From Rhizobium mongolense USDA 1844 (lineage in GTDB: Bacteria; Pseudomonadota; Alphaproteobacteria; Rhizobiales; Rhizobiaceae): a stretch of DNA of 64,000 nt. The stretch covers positions 186,001 to 250,000 of the forward strand of contig NZ_ATTQ01000003.1 of assembly GCF_000419765.1 (NCBI RefSeq), written 5' to 3'. Below the pieces are notes generated by a model. That model saw only the letters and a program-made list of their open reading frames with translations. It did not search any database and was not told the DNA's origin. Below, one piece after another: positions 53,674 to 61,908 of this stretch; within the stretch, counting starts at the first letter, position 1; the number at the start of each line of letters is the position of its first letter. A program made the translations under genes and the position numbers.

Positions 53674-54315
53674 TCATGCTTCGCTCCCCGCCTCCCGTAC
53701 CGCAGCTTCAACGAGCGCCTTGGCCGCCCATGCGGCAACAGATTGTGCGCTTTCGGAGGTAAGTCCCCAGATATCCTTCAACACGATCAGCACCTCGACG
53801 CCGAAGACAAGGGAGAGTGCCTGTGCAAGGCGTTCCCGGGCCTCGGGCGGCACGGTGCCCTGCAGGGGCCTAGTCACGCTCTTCAGGAGATCGACGCGGT
53901 GGCCGCGCGTGAACAACGGCTCGTTGCCGAGCGTGCCGGCCTGGCGCTGTGCCCACTGGTCCAGCGAGAGCTTCAGCGCCGCTTTGAAGGTGGCCTCGAA
54001 CTCGTCGATGCGCGGCATCGCGGTCGCCAGCAGGTCGGCAACGCGGGTGCGCGCATCGGGACTGTCGGACGACCAGTCGAGTATAGGCCCCAGAGCCTCG
54101 TCCACCACGGCATGCACGAGCGCAGCCTGGCTCGGAAAGTAACGGTAGGCGGTTGCACGCGACACTTCGGCCGCCTCGGCGACTTCGCTTACCGACGGAG
54201 TGATGCCGGATTGCATGAGCCGCGTTGCCGTTTCGAGCATCAGTTTCCGCGTGCGGGCACGCGGGCCTCGCTCGGCGGTTTTGGCGGTTTCGTTCTGTTG
54301 ACGTGAGACATGCAT
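53674..54315 (-). CDS. TetR/AcrR-family regulator
   Basis: 213 residues from the ATG at 54315; earlier frames add an unlikely leader. N-terminal helix-turn-helix TPSVSEVAEAAEVSRATAYR followed by YFPSQAALVHAVVDEAL is typical TetR. The C-terminal half is helical with no recognisable ligand motif. It is divergent from the Tm-1-type operon at 54416, and the 20-base imperfect palindrome at 54321-54340 overlaps its own promoter region. It probably represses both itself and the operon. Confidence 0.88.
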   Translation of the reverse strand: MHVSRQQNETAKTAERGPRARTRKLMLETATRLMQSGITPSVSEVAEAAEVSRATAYRYFPSQAALVHAVVDEALGPILDWSSDSPDARTRVADLLATAMPRIDEFEATFKAALKLSLDQWAQRQAGTLGNEPLFTRGHRVDLLKSVTRPLQGTVPPEARERLAQALSLVFGVEVLIVLKDIWGLTSESAQSVAAWAAKALVEAAVREAGSEA

Positions 54316-54320
54316 ATCTT

Positions 54321-54340
54321 TATGATACGCTCGTCTCATA
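54321..54340. promoter_or_regulatory. Candidate TetR operator
   Basis: TATGATACGCTCGTCTCATA is a 20-base near-palindrome (16 of 20 positions symmetric: TATGA.ACG..CGT.TCATA) between the divergent TetR gene and the Tm-1-type operon. Length and position are typical of a TetR dimer site. Confidence 0.6.
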
Positions 54341-54415
54341 AATTTGCAAGAGCCGATGGAGTGGCTGTGAAAGCGAGATATGGCGGGTGGGGTTTCACCT
54401 AGTCGCGGAGGAGAA

Positions 54416-55612
54416 ATGAAGCACATCTACGTAGTCGGAACGGCCGACACGAAGGGCGAGGAGCTTGCCTATCTGGCCGCTTGCGTCGAGACGGCGGGCG
54501 GCAGTGTCGTGCGCGTCGATGTCGGCACACGCCAGCCTGCGACCGCCGTCGATATAAATGCCGAGACGGTTGCGGCCTTCCATCCGCAGGGCGTTGGAGC
54601 CGTCCTTGCCTGCGACGACCGCGGCAGGGCGGTCGAGGCGATGGGCATTGCCTTCTCGCGCTTCCTCGCCGAGCGCCACGACATTGCCGGCGTCATCGGT
54701 ATCGGCGGAGGCGGTGGCACCTCGATCGTCACCGCAGGCATGCGCCAATTGCGGCTCGGCCTGCCTAAGATCATGGTCTCGACGCTCGCGTCCGGCGATG
54801 TCGCCCCCTATGTCGATGTTTCCGACATCGTGATGATGCCCTCGGTCACCGACATGGCGGGCCTGAACCGGCTGAGCCGGGTCATCCTGCACAATGCGGC
54901 CCAGGCGATCACGGCCATGGCCAGCCGGCCCGCTGAGGTGACGGCGTCGAAGCCGGCCCTCGGGCTTACCATGTTTGGCGTAACGACACCTGCAGTAACC
55001 GCCATGGTCGAGCGCCTCAGGGCGGATTACGATTGCCTGGTCTTCCACGCCACCGGCACGGGCGGGCGCACGATGGAGAAGCTTGCCGACAGCGGGCTCG
55101 TCTCCGGTGTGCTCGACATCACGACCACCGAGGTCTGCGACCTGCTTCTCGGTGGCGTCCTGCCTGCCGCCCCGGACCGTTTCGGCGCGATCGCTCGCAC
55201 AGGCTTGCCCTATGTCGGCTCCGTCGGCGCGCTGGACATGGTTAATTTCTGGGCCCCGGAGACGGTGCCGGTGCACTATGCCGACCGGCTCTTCTACCGC
55301 CACAACCCGAACGTCACGCTGATGCGCACGACGCCCGCCGAATGCGCGCAGACCGGGCGCTGGATCGGCGAGAAGCTCAATCTGTGCCACGGCCCCGTAC
55401 GCTTCCTCATTCCCGAGAAGGGCGTCTCGGCCCTCGACATCGAAGGCGGTGCATTCTTCGACCCGCAAGCCGACGCCGCGCTCTTTGCCGCGCTGGAGGC
55501 GACCGTGAAACCGACTGCGGCGCGACGCATCGTCCGCTTGCCGCTCCATATCAACGACCCGCAATTCGCAGAGGCCGCCGTCGCGGCCTATCGTGACATC
55601 GCCAACCCCTGA
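54416..55612 (+). CDS. Tm-1-like ATP-binding domain protein (UPF0261 family)
   Basis: 398 residues from the ATG at 54416; GGAGGAG precedes it. The N-terminal MKHIYVVGTADTKGEELAYL and the Gly-rich VIGIGGGGGTSIV with LASGDVAPYVDVSDIVMMPS are characteristic of UPF0261/Tm-1 N-terminal domains. The tomato Tm-1 protein binds ATP in this domain. In bacteria the role is not settled; it is almost always next to the TIM-barrel gene that follows here, which corresponds to the C-terminal half of plant Tm-1. First gene of a four-gene operon. Confidence 0.88.
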   Translation: MKHIYVVGTADTKGEELAYLAACVETAGGSVVRVDVGTRQPATAVDINAETVAAFHPQGVGAVLACDDRGRAVEAMGIAFSRFLAERHDIAGVIGIGGGGGTSIVTAGMRQLRLGLPKIMVSTLASGDVAPYVDVSDIVMMPSVTDMAGLNRLSRVILHNAAQAITAMASRPAEVTASKPALGLTMFGVTTPAVTAMVERLRADYDCLVFHATGTGGRTMEKLADSGLVSGVLDITTTEVCDLLLGGVLPAAPDRFGAIARTGLPYVGSVGALDMVNFWAPETVPVHYADRLFYRHNPNVTLMRTTPAECAQTGRWIGEKLNLCHGPVRFLIPEKGVSALDIEGGAFFDPQADAALFAALEATVKPTAARRIVRLPLHINDPQFAEAAVAAYRDIANP

Positions 55613-55624
55613 GAGACAACATCA

Positions 55625-56467
55625 ATGCCAGCCATACCCCGCAAGACCATCCTCGATAAATTCCACGGCATGATCTCAGCCGGCATGCCGATCGTCGGCG
55701 GCGGCGCCGGCACGGGCATCTCCGCCAAAGCCGAGGAGGCGGGCGGCATCGACCTCATCATCATCTACAATTCGGGGCGCTACCGCATGGCGGGCCGCGG
55801 CTCGGCGGCCGGCCTGCTCGCCTATGGCAATGCCAACGAGATCGTGAAGGACATGGCGCTCGAGGTGCTTCCCGTCGTGAAAACGACGCCGGTGCTTGCC
55901 GGCGTCAACGGCACGGACCCCTTCGTGCTGATGCCGCGCTTCCTCGCCGACCTGAAGGCAATGGGCTTTTCCGGCGTGCAGAACTTCCCCACAATCGGCC
56001 TCTTCGACGGCCGGATGCGACAGAGTTTCGAGGAGACGGGCATGGGCTACGGTCTGGAGGTCGAGATGATCGCCACCGCCCACGGACTCGACCTGCTGAC
56101 GACGCCCTATGTCTTCAATGAGAGCGAGGCGATCGACATGACGGTTGCCGGCGCCGACATCGTCGTGGCGCATATGGGGGTGACGACCGGCGGCACGATC
56201 GGCGCCACCTCCGGCAAGTCGCTCGATGACTGCGTCGATGAGATCACGGCGATTGCCAAGGCCGCGCGCTCCGTGCGCGACGACGTCATCGTGCTCTGTC
56301 ACGGCGGCCCGATCTCCATGCCTGAGGATGCGCGCTACATCCTGGAGCGTTGCCCCGGCTGCCACGGCTTTTACGGCGCAAGCTCGATGGAGCGCCTGCC
56401 GGCAGAGGCGGCGATCCGCAAGCAGACGGAAGAATTCAAGGCGCTCGCCATCGGCGCGGTCGTCTGA
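55625..56467 (+). CDS. PEP-hydrolase-like TIM-barrel protein (Tm-1 C-terminal domain type)
   Basis: 280 residues, 12 bases after the Tm-1-like gene. TIM-barrel features: [51 protein letters not shown] and [15 protein letters not shown]. These belong to the PEP-hydrolase/phosphonopyruvate-hydrolase-like family (PF09370), whose bacterial activity is largely unproven. The final [14 protein letters not shown] may hold a substrate loop. The adjacency suggests the two proteins work as one unit, as in the fused plant protein. Confidence 0.85.
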   Translation: MPAIPRKTILDKFHGMISAGMPIVGGGAGTGISAKAEEAGGIDLIIIYNSGRYRMAGRGSAAGLLAYGNANEIVKDMALEVLPVVKTTPVLAGVNGTDPFVLMPRFLADLKAMGFSGVQNFPTIGLFDGRMRQSFEETGMGYGLEVEMIATAHGLDLLTTPYVFNESEAIDMTVAGADIVVAHMGVTTGGTIGATSGKSLDDCVDEITAIAKAARSVRDDVIVLCHGGPISMPEDARYILERCPGCHGFYGASSMERLPAEAAIRKQTEEFKALAIGAVV

Positions 56468-56492
56468 GGACGGACACGGAGGAGGTCGTTTC

Positions 56493-56906
56493 ATGGCAAA
56501 GGACGCGTATTTCATCTATCCAAAGGATGTGAGCGCCTTCGGTTTCGACTGGGGCAAGCTGTCGCTGACGGTGGCGCCGGAGGTCAACGGCGCCAGCCGT
56601 TTTTCCGGCGGTGTCGTCGACTTGCCGAGTGGCAAGGGCCATGCCCGCCACAATCATCCGGGTGCAGAGGAGATCATCTTCGTCATCTCCGGCGAGGGCG
56701 AGCAGATGGTTGAGGACGAGAACGGCGATCCGATCACGACGAGGGTCGGGCCCGGCTGCACGGTCTATGTGCCGGAAAGCCGCTTCCACTCGACGAAAAA
56801 TACCGGCGCGGAGCCCATGCAGCTCTTCGTCGTCTATTCGCCGGCGGGGCCGGAGCTTGCGCTCCGCGAGCTGCCGGACTTCCGCCTTCTGCCGCCGGGC
56901 TCGTGA
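56493..56906 (+). CDS. Single-domain cupin
   Basis: 137 residues from the ATG at 56493; GGAGGAGG is upstream. Cupin motif 1, GKGHARHNHPGAEEIIFVIS-like (HARHNHPGAEE, with two His and the Glu), and motif 2, VYVPESRFHSTKNTG (His), give a metal site. Such proteins act as isomerases, dioxygenases or sensors. It lies in the Tm-1-type operon between the TIM barrel and the M24 hydrolase. Substrate unknown. Confidence 0.85.
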   Translation: MAKDAYFIYPKDVSAFGFDWGKLSLTVAPEVNGASRFSGGVVDLPSGKGHARHNHPGAEEIIFVISGEGEQMVEDENGDPITTRVGPGCTVYVPESRFHSTKNTGAEPMQLFVVYSPAGPELALRELPDFRLLPPGS

Positions 56907-56938
56907 AGCCGGGCATAGATTTTCTGGGAGGAAAAACG

Positions 56939-58123
56939 GTGAACATCAACGCAAGGGAAACGCCCGCCGTGGCGCCGTTCGATTCGGCCAAGCTCGACCG
57001 GCTCATGGAGGAGGCAGGTATCGACGTCATCGTCGCCACCTCTAAGCACAACACGCAATATCTGATGGGTGGCTACAAGTTCATCTTCTTTGCGGCCATG
57101 GATGCCATCGGCCATAGCCGGTATCTGCCCGTCGTCGTCTACGAAAGGGGCGCACCTGACCACGCGGCCTATCTCGGCAACCGAATGGAAGGCGGCGAGC
57201 ACCAGAACAATCCATTCTGGACACCGACCGTGTACACGGCGACCTGGGGCACGATCGATGCCGCAGCGCTTGCCATCGAACATCTGAAAAAGATCGGCAA
57301 GGCTGGTACGCGCATCGGCATCGAGCCGGCATTCCTGCCGTCGGATGCCCGCGATGCGCTTGGGGCAGGGCTCGAGGGCGCGCGTTTCATCGATGCGACG
57401 CATACGCTCGAACGCCTGCGCGCGATCAAGACGCCGGACGAGCTTGCCAAGCTGCGGACGGCTTCCGAACTCATCACGCAAGCGATGAACGCGACGATCG
57501 CCAGCGCCCGGGAAGGCTCGACGAAGACGGAGATCATCGAGCAGCTCCGGCGCGAGGAGACGACACGCGGGCTCCACTTCGAATATTGCCTGCTGACGCT
57601 CGGCTCCAGCCACAATCGCGCAGCCTCGCCGCAGGCCTGGGGGAAGGGCGAGGTCCTGTCGATTGATTCCGGCGGGAACTACCACGGCTATATTGGCGAC
57701 CTTTGCCGCATGGGCGTGCTGGGCGAGCCGGACGACGAACTCGAGGATTTGCTCGCCGAGGTCGACGCGATCCAGCATAAGGCATTTGCCAGGGTTCAGG
57801 CTGGCGCTTTCGGCCGCGAGATGATCGAGGCGGCAGAGGCGGAACTGAAGGCGTCGCCTTCTGCGGTCTTCACCGATTTCTTCTGTCACGGTATGGGCCT
57901 GATCAGCCACGAGGCGCCGTTCCTGATGACCAATCACCCGGTCGCCTATGAGGGGATCGATGCGGACCGGCCGCTGGAGGCAGGCATGGTGCTGTCGGTG
58001 GAGACGACCATGCTGCATCCGAAGCGCGGCTTCATCAAGCTCGAGGATACGCTCGCCGTCACAGAGACGGGCTACGAGATGTTCGGCAGCACGGGTCGGG
58101 GCTGGAACCGCGGCGGCGCGTGA
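56939..58123 (+). CDS. M24-family metallopeptidase-like hydrolase (Xaa-Pro dipeptidase/creatinase-like)
   Basis: 394 residues from a GTG at 56939, preceded by GGGAGGAAAAAC; an earlier GTG at 56903 overlaps the cupin stop but has no ribosome site. The pita-bread metal ligands can be placed: SIDSGGNYHGYIGDLCR (two Asp), FCHGMGLISHEAPF (His), LSVETTM and KLEDTLAVTETG (two Glu). An N-terminal creatinase-type domain precedes. M24 members include ectoine hydrolase and creatinase as well as proline dipeptidases, so a C-N hydrolysis of a small molecule is possible. Confidence 0.88.
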   Translation: MNINARETPAVAPFDSAKLDRLMEEAGIDVIVATSKHNTQYLMGGYKFIFFAAMDAIGHSRYLPVVVYERGAPDHAAYLGNRMEGGEHQNNPFWTPTVYTATWGTIDAAALAIEHLKKIGKAGTRIGIEPAFLPSDARDALGAGLEGARFIDATHTLERLRAIKTPDELAKLRTASELITQAMNATIASAREGSTKTEIIEQLRREETTRGLHFEYCLLTLGSSHNRAASPQAWGKGEVLSIDSGGNYHGYIGDLCRMGVLGEPDDELEDLLAEVDAIQHKAFARVQAGAFGREMIEAAEAELKASPSAVFTDFFCHGMGLISHEAPFLMTNHPVAYEGIDADRPLEAGMVLSVETTMLHPKRGFIKLEDTLAVTETGYEMFGSTGRGWNRGGA

Positions 58124-58139
58124 TTGCAGGCCCCACCGC

Positions 58140-58181
58140 AAAAAAGGTCCGGCTGCTGTCACCTGCCGGGCCATTCTTTTT
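58140..58181. terminator. Bidirectional terminator between convergent genes
   Basis: GGTCCGGC at 58146-58153 and GCCGGGCC at 58165-58172 form a stem of eight (one G-T pair) flanked by A6 at 58140-58145 and a T-rich run to 58181. It can end transcripts from both the M24 gene and the opposing PfpI-family gene. Confidence 0.75.
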
Positions 58182-58192
58182 GTCCCGTCGTC

Positions 58193-58786
58193 TCAGGCGT
58201 GACGGATTTCCGTGCCGAGAACCTTTAGGCATTCGCGGATGAAGGCGGCGAGCGCCGTCCAGCCCTTGGCTGAGACCATCGTGCCATCGACATAAGCTTC
58301 CGTCGGCGACAGATCGACATAGGTGCCGCCGGCCAGCGTCACTTCCGGCTCACAAGCGCCGAGCGCGCCCACCTTCTTGCCGCGCACGACGCCATCGACG
58401 GCGATCAGGATCTGGACGCCGTGGCAGATGGTGAAGATCGGCTTCTGGGTTTCATGGAAGTGGCGGACGATCGTCTGAACGCGCTTGTCGGTGCGAATAT
58501 ATTCAGGCCCGCGACCGCCCGCGCAGTAGACGGCGTGGTATCCGTCGAGTTGCGCCTCGGCCTCCGAGAAGGTCTTGTTGATGACGACGTTGTGTCCGAG
58601 CTTTTCCGTATATGTCTGGTCGCCCTCGAAGTCGTGCAGCGACGTCTTCAGAATGTCGCCCGCTTTTTTATCGGGGCAGACGACGTGCACCGTATGGCCG
58701 ACGGCCTCCATGGCCTGCTGGTAGACGAAGATCTCGTACTCCTCGGTGAAATCGCCGGTGAGCATCAGGATTTTCTTGCCTGGCAT
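58193..58786 (-). CDS. DJ-1/PfpI-family protein
   Basis: 197 residues; GAGGAGGAGAACCC precedes the ATG. The nucleophile elbow FTICHGVQIL (Cys-His), AVYCAGGRGPEYIR loop and the early Glu near residue 15 (TEEYEIF) match the PfpI/YhbO-type glutamine-amidotransferase-like fold. Family members are proteases, glyoxalase III-type or hydratases. It follows the GntR gene at 58842 on the same strand, 55 bases apart, and may be co-transcribed. Confidence 0.87.
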   Translation of the reverse strand: MPGKKILMLTGDFTEEYEIFVYQQAMEAVGHTVHVVCPDKKAGDILKTSLHDFEGDQTYTEKLGHNVVINKTFSEAEAQLDGYHAVYCAGGRGPEYIRTDKRVQTIVRHFHETQKPIFTICHGVQILIAVDGVVRGKKVGALGACEPEVTLAGGTYVDLSPTEAYVDGTMVSAKGWTALAAFIRECLKVLGTEIRHA

Positions 58787-58841
58787 GGGTTCTCCTCCTC
58801 GTTGTCAGGTCGGGCAGGCACGTCCTGGCCTGCCGGGTTCC

Positions 58842-59540
58842 TCAGATTTCGTCGAATGCCGGCAGCAGCCGGTCGCGCGAGCGTTCGATATGGATGCGCA
58901 TTGCGTTCTCCGCCGCGTCGGGGTCGTGAGCCGCGAAAGCATCGAGCAGCGTCTGATGCTCGCCGAGCGCCTCCTCGGTCACGCGACGATGGAACATCAG
59001 TCGGAATATATGGAAATGCGTGTGCTGGAACGTCAGCATCTCGCGGATCAGTTCGTTGCCGGCAAATTCCATGATGCGGTCGTGGAAGATGGCGTCCTGC
59101 CGGGCGAAGCTCGAATAGTTCGCCCGCTCGTCCCTGTTGTCGCTACGCGTCATCACGCCTGCGGCCTCTCTCAGGATAGCGAGCCTTTCGTCGTTCATCG
59201 CTTGGGCCGCCTTCGCAGCGCCGGCGGGCTCAAGCAGCAAGCGGAGTTCATAGAGTTCGTCGAAGCGGTGGCGCGTGATCTGGGGTGCGGCACGATAGCC
59301 GACGAGATGCTGCTTGACGACGAGACCCTCGCCTTCAAGCCGGCCGAGTGCTTCGCGGATCGGGGTGTGGGAGACGTTGAACTCCTTGACCAGGCTGTCG
59401 ACCGTGATGCGCGCACCCGGCGGGATCTTCAAGGACATAAGCTGGTTGAAGATCGCTTCGTAGACGTCGCCGGCCAGGCTGTTGGCGCGCTGTATCTGGG
59501 TCGTGCCCGCTGAAGGTTCGTTGGGTCTCGTCAAAATCAT
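58842..59540 (-). CDS. GntR-family regulator, FCD subfamily
   Basis: 232 residues from the ATG at 59540 (an upstream frame to 59597 is less likely). Winged helix: VYEAIFNQLMSLKIPPGARI and TVDSLVKEFNVSHTPIREAL. FCD domain with RLLLEPAGAAKAAQA, QDAIFHDRIMEFAGN (His) and LGEHQTLLDAFAAHD (His). Divergent from the dehydrogenase operon at 59634; the inverted repeat at 59599-59625 is its likely operator. Confidence 0.88.
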   Translation of the reverse strand: MILTRPNEPSAGTTQIQRANSLAGDVYEAIFNQLMSLKIPPGARITVDSLVKEFNVSHTPIREALGRLEGEGLVVKQHLVGYRAAPQITRHRFDELYELRLLLEPAGAAKAAQAMNDERLAILREAAGVMTRSDNRDERANYSSFARQDAIFHDRIMEFAGNELIREMLTFQHTHFHIFRLMFHRRVTEEALGEHQTLLDAFAAHDPDAAENAMRIHIERSRDRLLPAFDEI

Positions 59541-59598
59541 CTGCTGTCTTGCCTCTTGACAGGTTCGATCGCTAGCACGATGCTGAGGCAAATACAAT

Positions 59599-59625
59599 CC
59601 TATATCCTATACGATTTTATATAGG
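59599..59625. promoter_or_regulatory. Candidate GntR operator with inverted repeats
   Basis: CCTATAT at 59599-59605 and ATATAGG at 59619-59625 are exact inverted arms; a second, overlapping pair is CCTATA at 59606-59611 with TATAGG at 59620-59625. The element lies between the divergent GntR gene and the Ldh2-type gene and abuts the GGGAGGG ribosome site of the latter. Confidence 0.5.
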
Positions 59626-59633
59626 GAGGGAAT

Positions 59634-60659
59634 ATGCGGATATCCGAAGCGGCAGCCCTTGCGCTCGCCACTCGCCTGCTGGAAGAGCACGGGGCACCGC
59701 GTGACCATGCGATCCTGCAGGCTCGTGTCCTGGTGACGGCCGAGATGAAGGGGCACCCCTCGCATGGTCTGCACCGCCTGCCGCGACTGGTCGAACGGAT
59801 CAAGCGCGGTGTCATTGACCCTGAGATGAAGGGCATGCAGCGCTGGCGGGCTGATGCGGTGATGGAGGTGGAGGGTTCTTCGGGGTTCGGCCCTGTCGTC
59901 GCCATGGCGGCGATCGAGCGGCTGGCACCCCACATTCCCGATCTGGGCATCGGCCTCGTCGCCGTGCGCAATGCGAACCATCTCGGCATGCTCGCGCATT
60001 ATGTGGAGGCCATCGCCGCGATGGGTTTCGTCGGCATAGCGCTCTCGTCGAGCGAGTCGTTGGTTCATCCCTTCGGCGGCACGCGGGCCATGCTCGGCAC
60101 CAACCCAGTCGCGATCGCCGTGCCGACCGCCGAGGAGCCGCTCGTGCTCGATCTCGCCACCAGCCTCGTGCCGATGGGCAGGATCCATCACCACGCGGTG
60201 GTCGGCAGGCCCCTTCCGGAAGGTTGGGCGCGAGATGCTGAGGGTCACCCGACGACGGATCCGGTTCGTGCCCAGGCCGGCGCGATCGCGCCCTTCGGCG
60301 ACGCGAAGGGCTACGGCCTCGGCCTTGCGATGGAACTGCTGGTGGCGGCCCTTGCGGGCTCGGCGCTCGCGCCTGATGTGCGCGGCACCCTGGACAGCCA
60401 GTCGCCATGCAACAAGGGCGACGTCTTCATATTGATCGAGCCCAGTCTGGCACCGGGACTGCCAGCGCGGCTGTCGGCCTATCTCGATGCCGTCCGCGCC
60501 TCACCGCCGGCCGAGGCCGGCGAGCCGGTCCTCGTGCCGGGCGATCGTGCCCGCCGGCGGCGGGCGGCGGCGAGCCGCGACGGTTTCGATATCGACCCAC
60601 GCCTTTGGGAAGACCTCAACGCGATTTCCCGCTCTCGCATACCGGCCTTCGAAGGATAA
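59634..60659 (+). CDS. Ldh2/MDH2-family oxidoreductase (malate/lactate/ureidoglycolate dehydrogenase type)
   Basis: 341 residues; GGGAGGG before the ATG. Family PF02615 signatures: KGHPSHGLHRLPRLVERIKR (catalytic His near residue 45), VRNANHLGMLAHYVE near residue 118, DLATSLVPMGRI and GDAKGYGLGLAMELLVAAL. It uses NAD(P) to oxidise a 2-hydroxyacid or imino acid in the cytoplasm. First gene of a GntR-controlled operon with an iron alcohol dehydrogenase, an aldehyde dehydrogenase and a hydrolase. Confidence 0.88.
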   Translation: MRISEAAALALATRLLEEHGAPRDHAILQARVLVTAEMKGHPSHGLHRLPRLVERIKRGVIDPEMKGMQRWRADAVMEVEGSSGFGPVVAMAAIERLAPHIPDLGIGLVAVRNANHLGMLAHYVEAIAAMGFVGIALSSSESLVHPFGGTRAMLGTNPVAIAVPTAEEPLVLDLATSLVPMGRIHHHAVVGRPLPEGWARDAEGHPTTDPVRAQAGAIAPFGDAKGYGLGLAMELLVAALAGSALAPDVRGTLDSQSPCNKGDVFILIEPSLAPGLPARLSAYLDAVRASPPAEAGEPVLVPGDRARRRRAAASRDGFDIDPRLWEDLNAISRSRIPAFEG

Positions 60660-60664
60660 AGATC

Positions 60665-61894
60665 ATGAGCCTGTTTGCCGTCCTGAGGCTGCCACGCGAA
60701 ATCCTGTTTGGCATCGGCCAACGCCATGCGCTCGCGAGCGTCGCCGGTAGGACCGGCCAGCGTGCACTCGTCTGCACGGATGGGCGTTTTGCCGCGACAC
60801 CCGTCTTCGCGGAAATGATCGCCGCGCTCGAAGCCGCCGGCATCGCGGTGCTGGTGTATGACCAGACGCTGCCGGACGTGCCGCGCGATACGGTCGCGGG
60901 TTGCGTGGAGGCCACGGGCGGCTTTGCGCCCGACATGGTGATCGGCATCGGCGGTGGCAGTTGCCTCGACATGGCGAAATGCGCCTCGCTGCTGCTCGCC
61001 CATGGCGGCGGGCTCGGCGATTACTATGGTGAGTTCAAGGTGCCAGGACCTGTCTTGCCGGTCATCGCCGTGCCGACGACTGCGGGCACCGGCTCCGAGG
61101 TCACACCCGTCGCGGTCGTCTCCGATCCAGACCGCACGCTGAAGGTCGGCATTTCGAGCCCCTATCTCATCGCCGCAGCGGCGATCTGCGACCCGGAACT
61201 CACGCTCTCCTGCCCGGCGGGCCTCACGGCGACTGCAGGTGCGGATGCGCTGACGCATGCGATCGAAGCTTTCACAGCCATGCGGCGCCCCGGCGATCCG
61301 CAACTCGCGCAGCAGCATGTCTTCGTCGGCAAGAGCGATCTCTCCGATCAGTTCGCGCTTCATGCCATCCGGCTCCTCAGCCGGAGCCTGGAAAAGGCCT
61401 TCGTCGACGGCTCGGACATCGATGCGCGCACCGATGTGATGATGGGCGCGCTCGCGGCAGGCTGCGCCTTCGGCACGGCGGGCACCGCTGCGGCCCATGC
61501 GGTGCAATATCCGGTCGGTGCCGTGACCCATACGGCGCACGGCCTCGGGGTCGCCACCATGCTTCCCTATGTGATGACCTACAATCGCCGCGTCGCCGCC
61601 GGGGAAATCGCTGTTGTCGGCAGGGCGCTCGGCCTCGACCCAGCCGGCGTGGAGGACGAGGAGATGCTTGCCGATGCGGCGATCGGCGAGGTAAGGCGCC
61701 TCTTCGCCGCGATCGGCATCTCGCCGACGCTCGCCAGGCTCGGCCTGCCGGAAGACCGGCTTGACTGGACCGCCGAGCAGGCGCTCGGCATCGGCCGGCT
61801 GATCAAGAACAATCCGCGCTGCTTCGATTCGGCCGCCATGCGCAGCCTCGTTCGCGCCGCCTATGACGGCGACCTGGCCGCTTCCGCCCTCTGA
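60665..61894 (+). CDS. Iron-containing alcohol dehydrogenase
   Basis: 409 residues from the ATG at 60665, five bases after the previous stop. NAD-binding GIGGGSCLDMAKC near residue 98, VPTTAGTGSEVTPVAVVSD, and metal ligands in AGADALTHAIEAF (Asp, His) and AVTHTAHGLGVATMLPYVM (two His). Group III ADHs of this type oxidise hydroxy acids or polyols, such as 4-hydroxybutyrate or glycerol. It probably makes the aldehyde used by the next enzyme. Confidence 0.9.
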   Translation: MSLFAVLRLPREILFGIGQRHALASVAGRTGQRALVCTDGRFAATPVFAEMIAALEAAGIAVLVYDQTLPDVPRDTVAGCVEATGGFAPDMVIGIGGGSCLDMAKCASLLLAHGGGLGDYYGEFKVPGPVLPVIAVPTTAGTGSEVTPVAVVSDPDRTLKVGISSPYLIAAAAICDPELTLSCPAGLTATAGADALTHAIEAFTAMRRPGDPQLAQQHVFVGKSDLSDQFALHAIRLLSRSLEKAFVDGSDIDARTDVMMGALAAGCAFGTAGTAAAHAVQYPVGAVTHTAHGLGVATMLPYVMTYNRRVAAGEIAVVGRALGLDPAGVEDEEMLADAAIGEVRRLFAAIGISPTLARLGLPEDRLDWTAEQALGIGRLIKNNPRCFDSAAMRSLVRAAYDGDLAASAL

Positions 61895-61908
61895 CCTTGA
61901 GAAACATC

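Noticed and set aside
53421..53738. 105-codon minus-strand frame between the binding-protein and TetR genes
   Set aside because: No protein-like features. The region is better explained as promoter DNA with two FadR-type palindromes.
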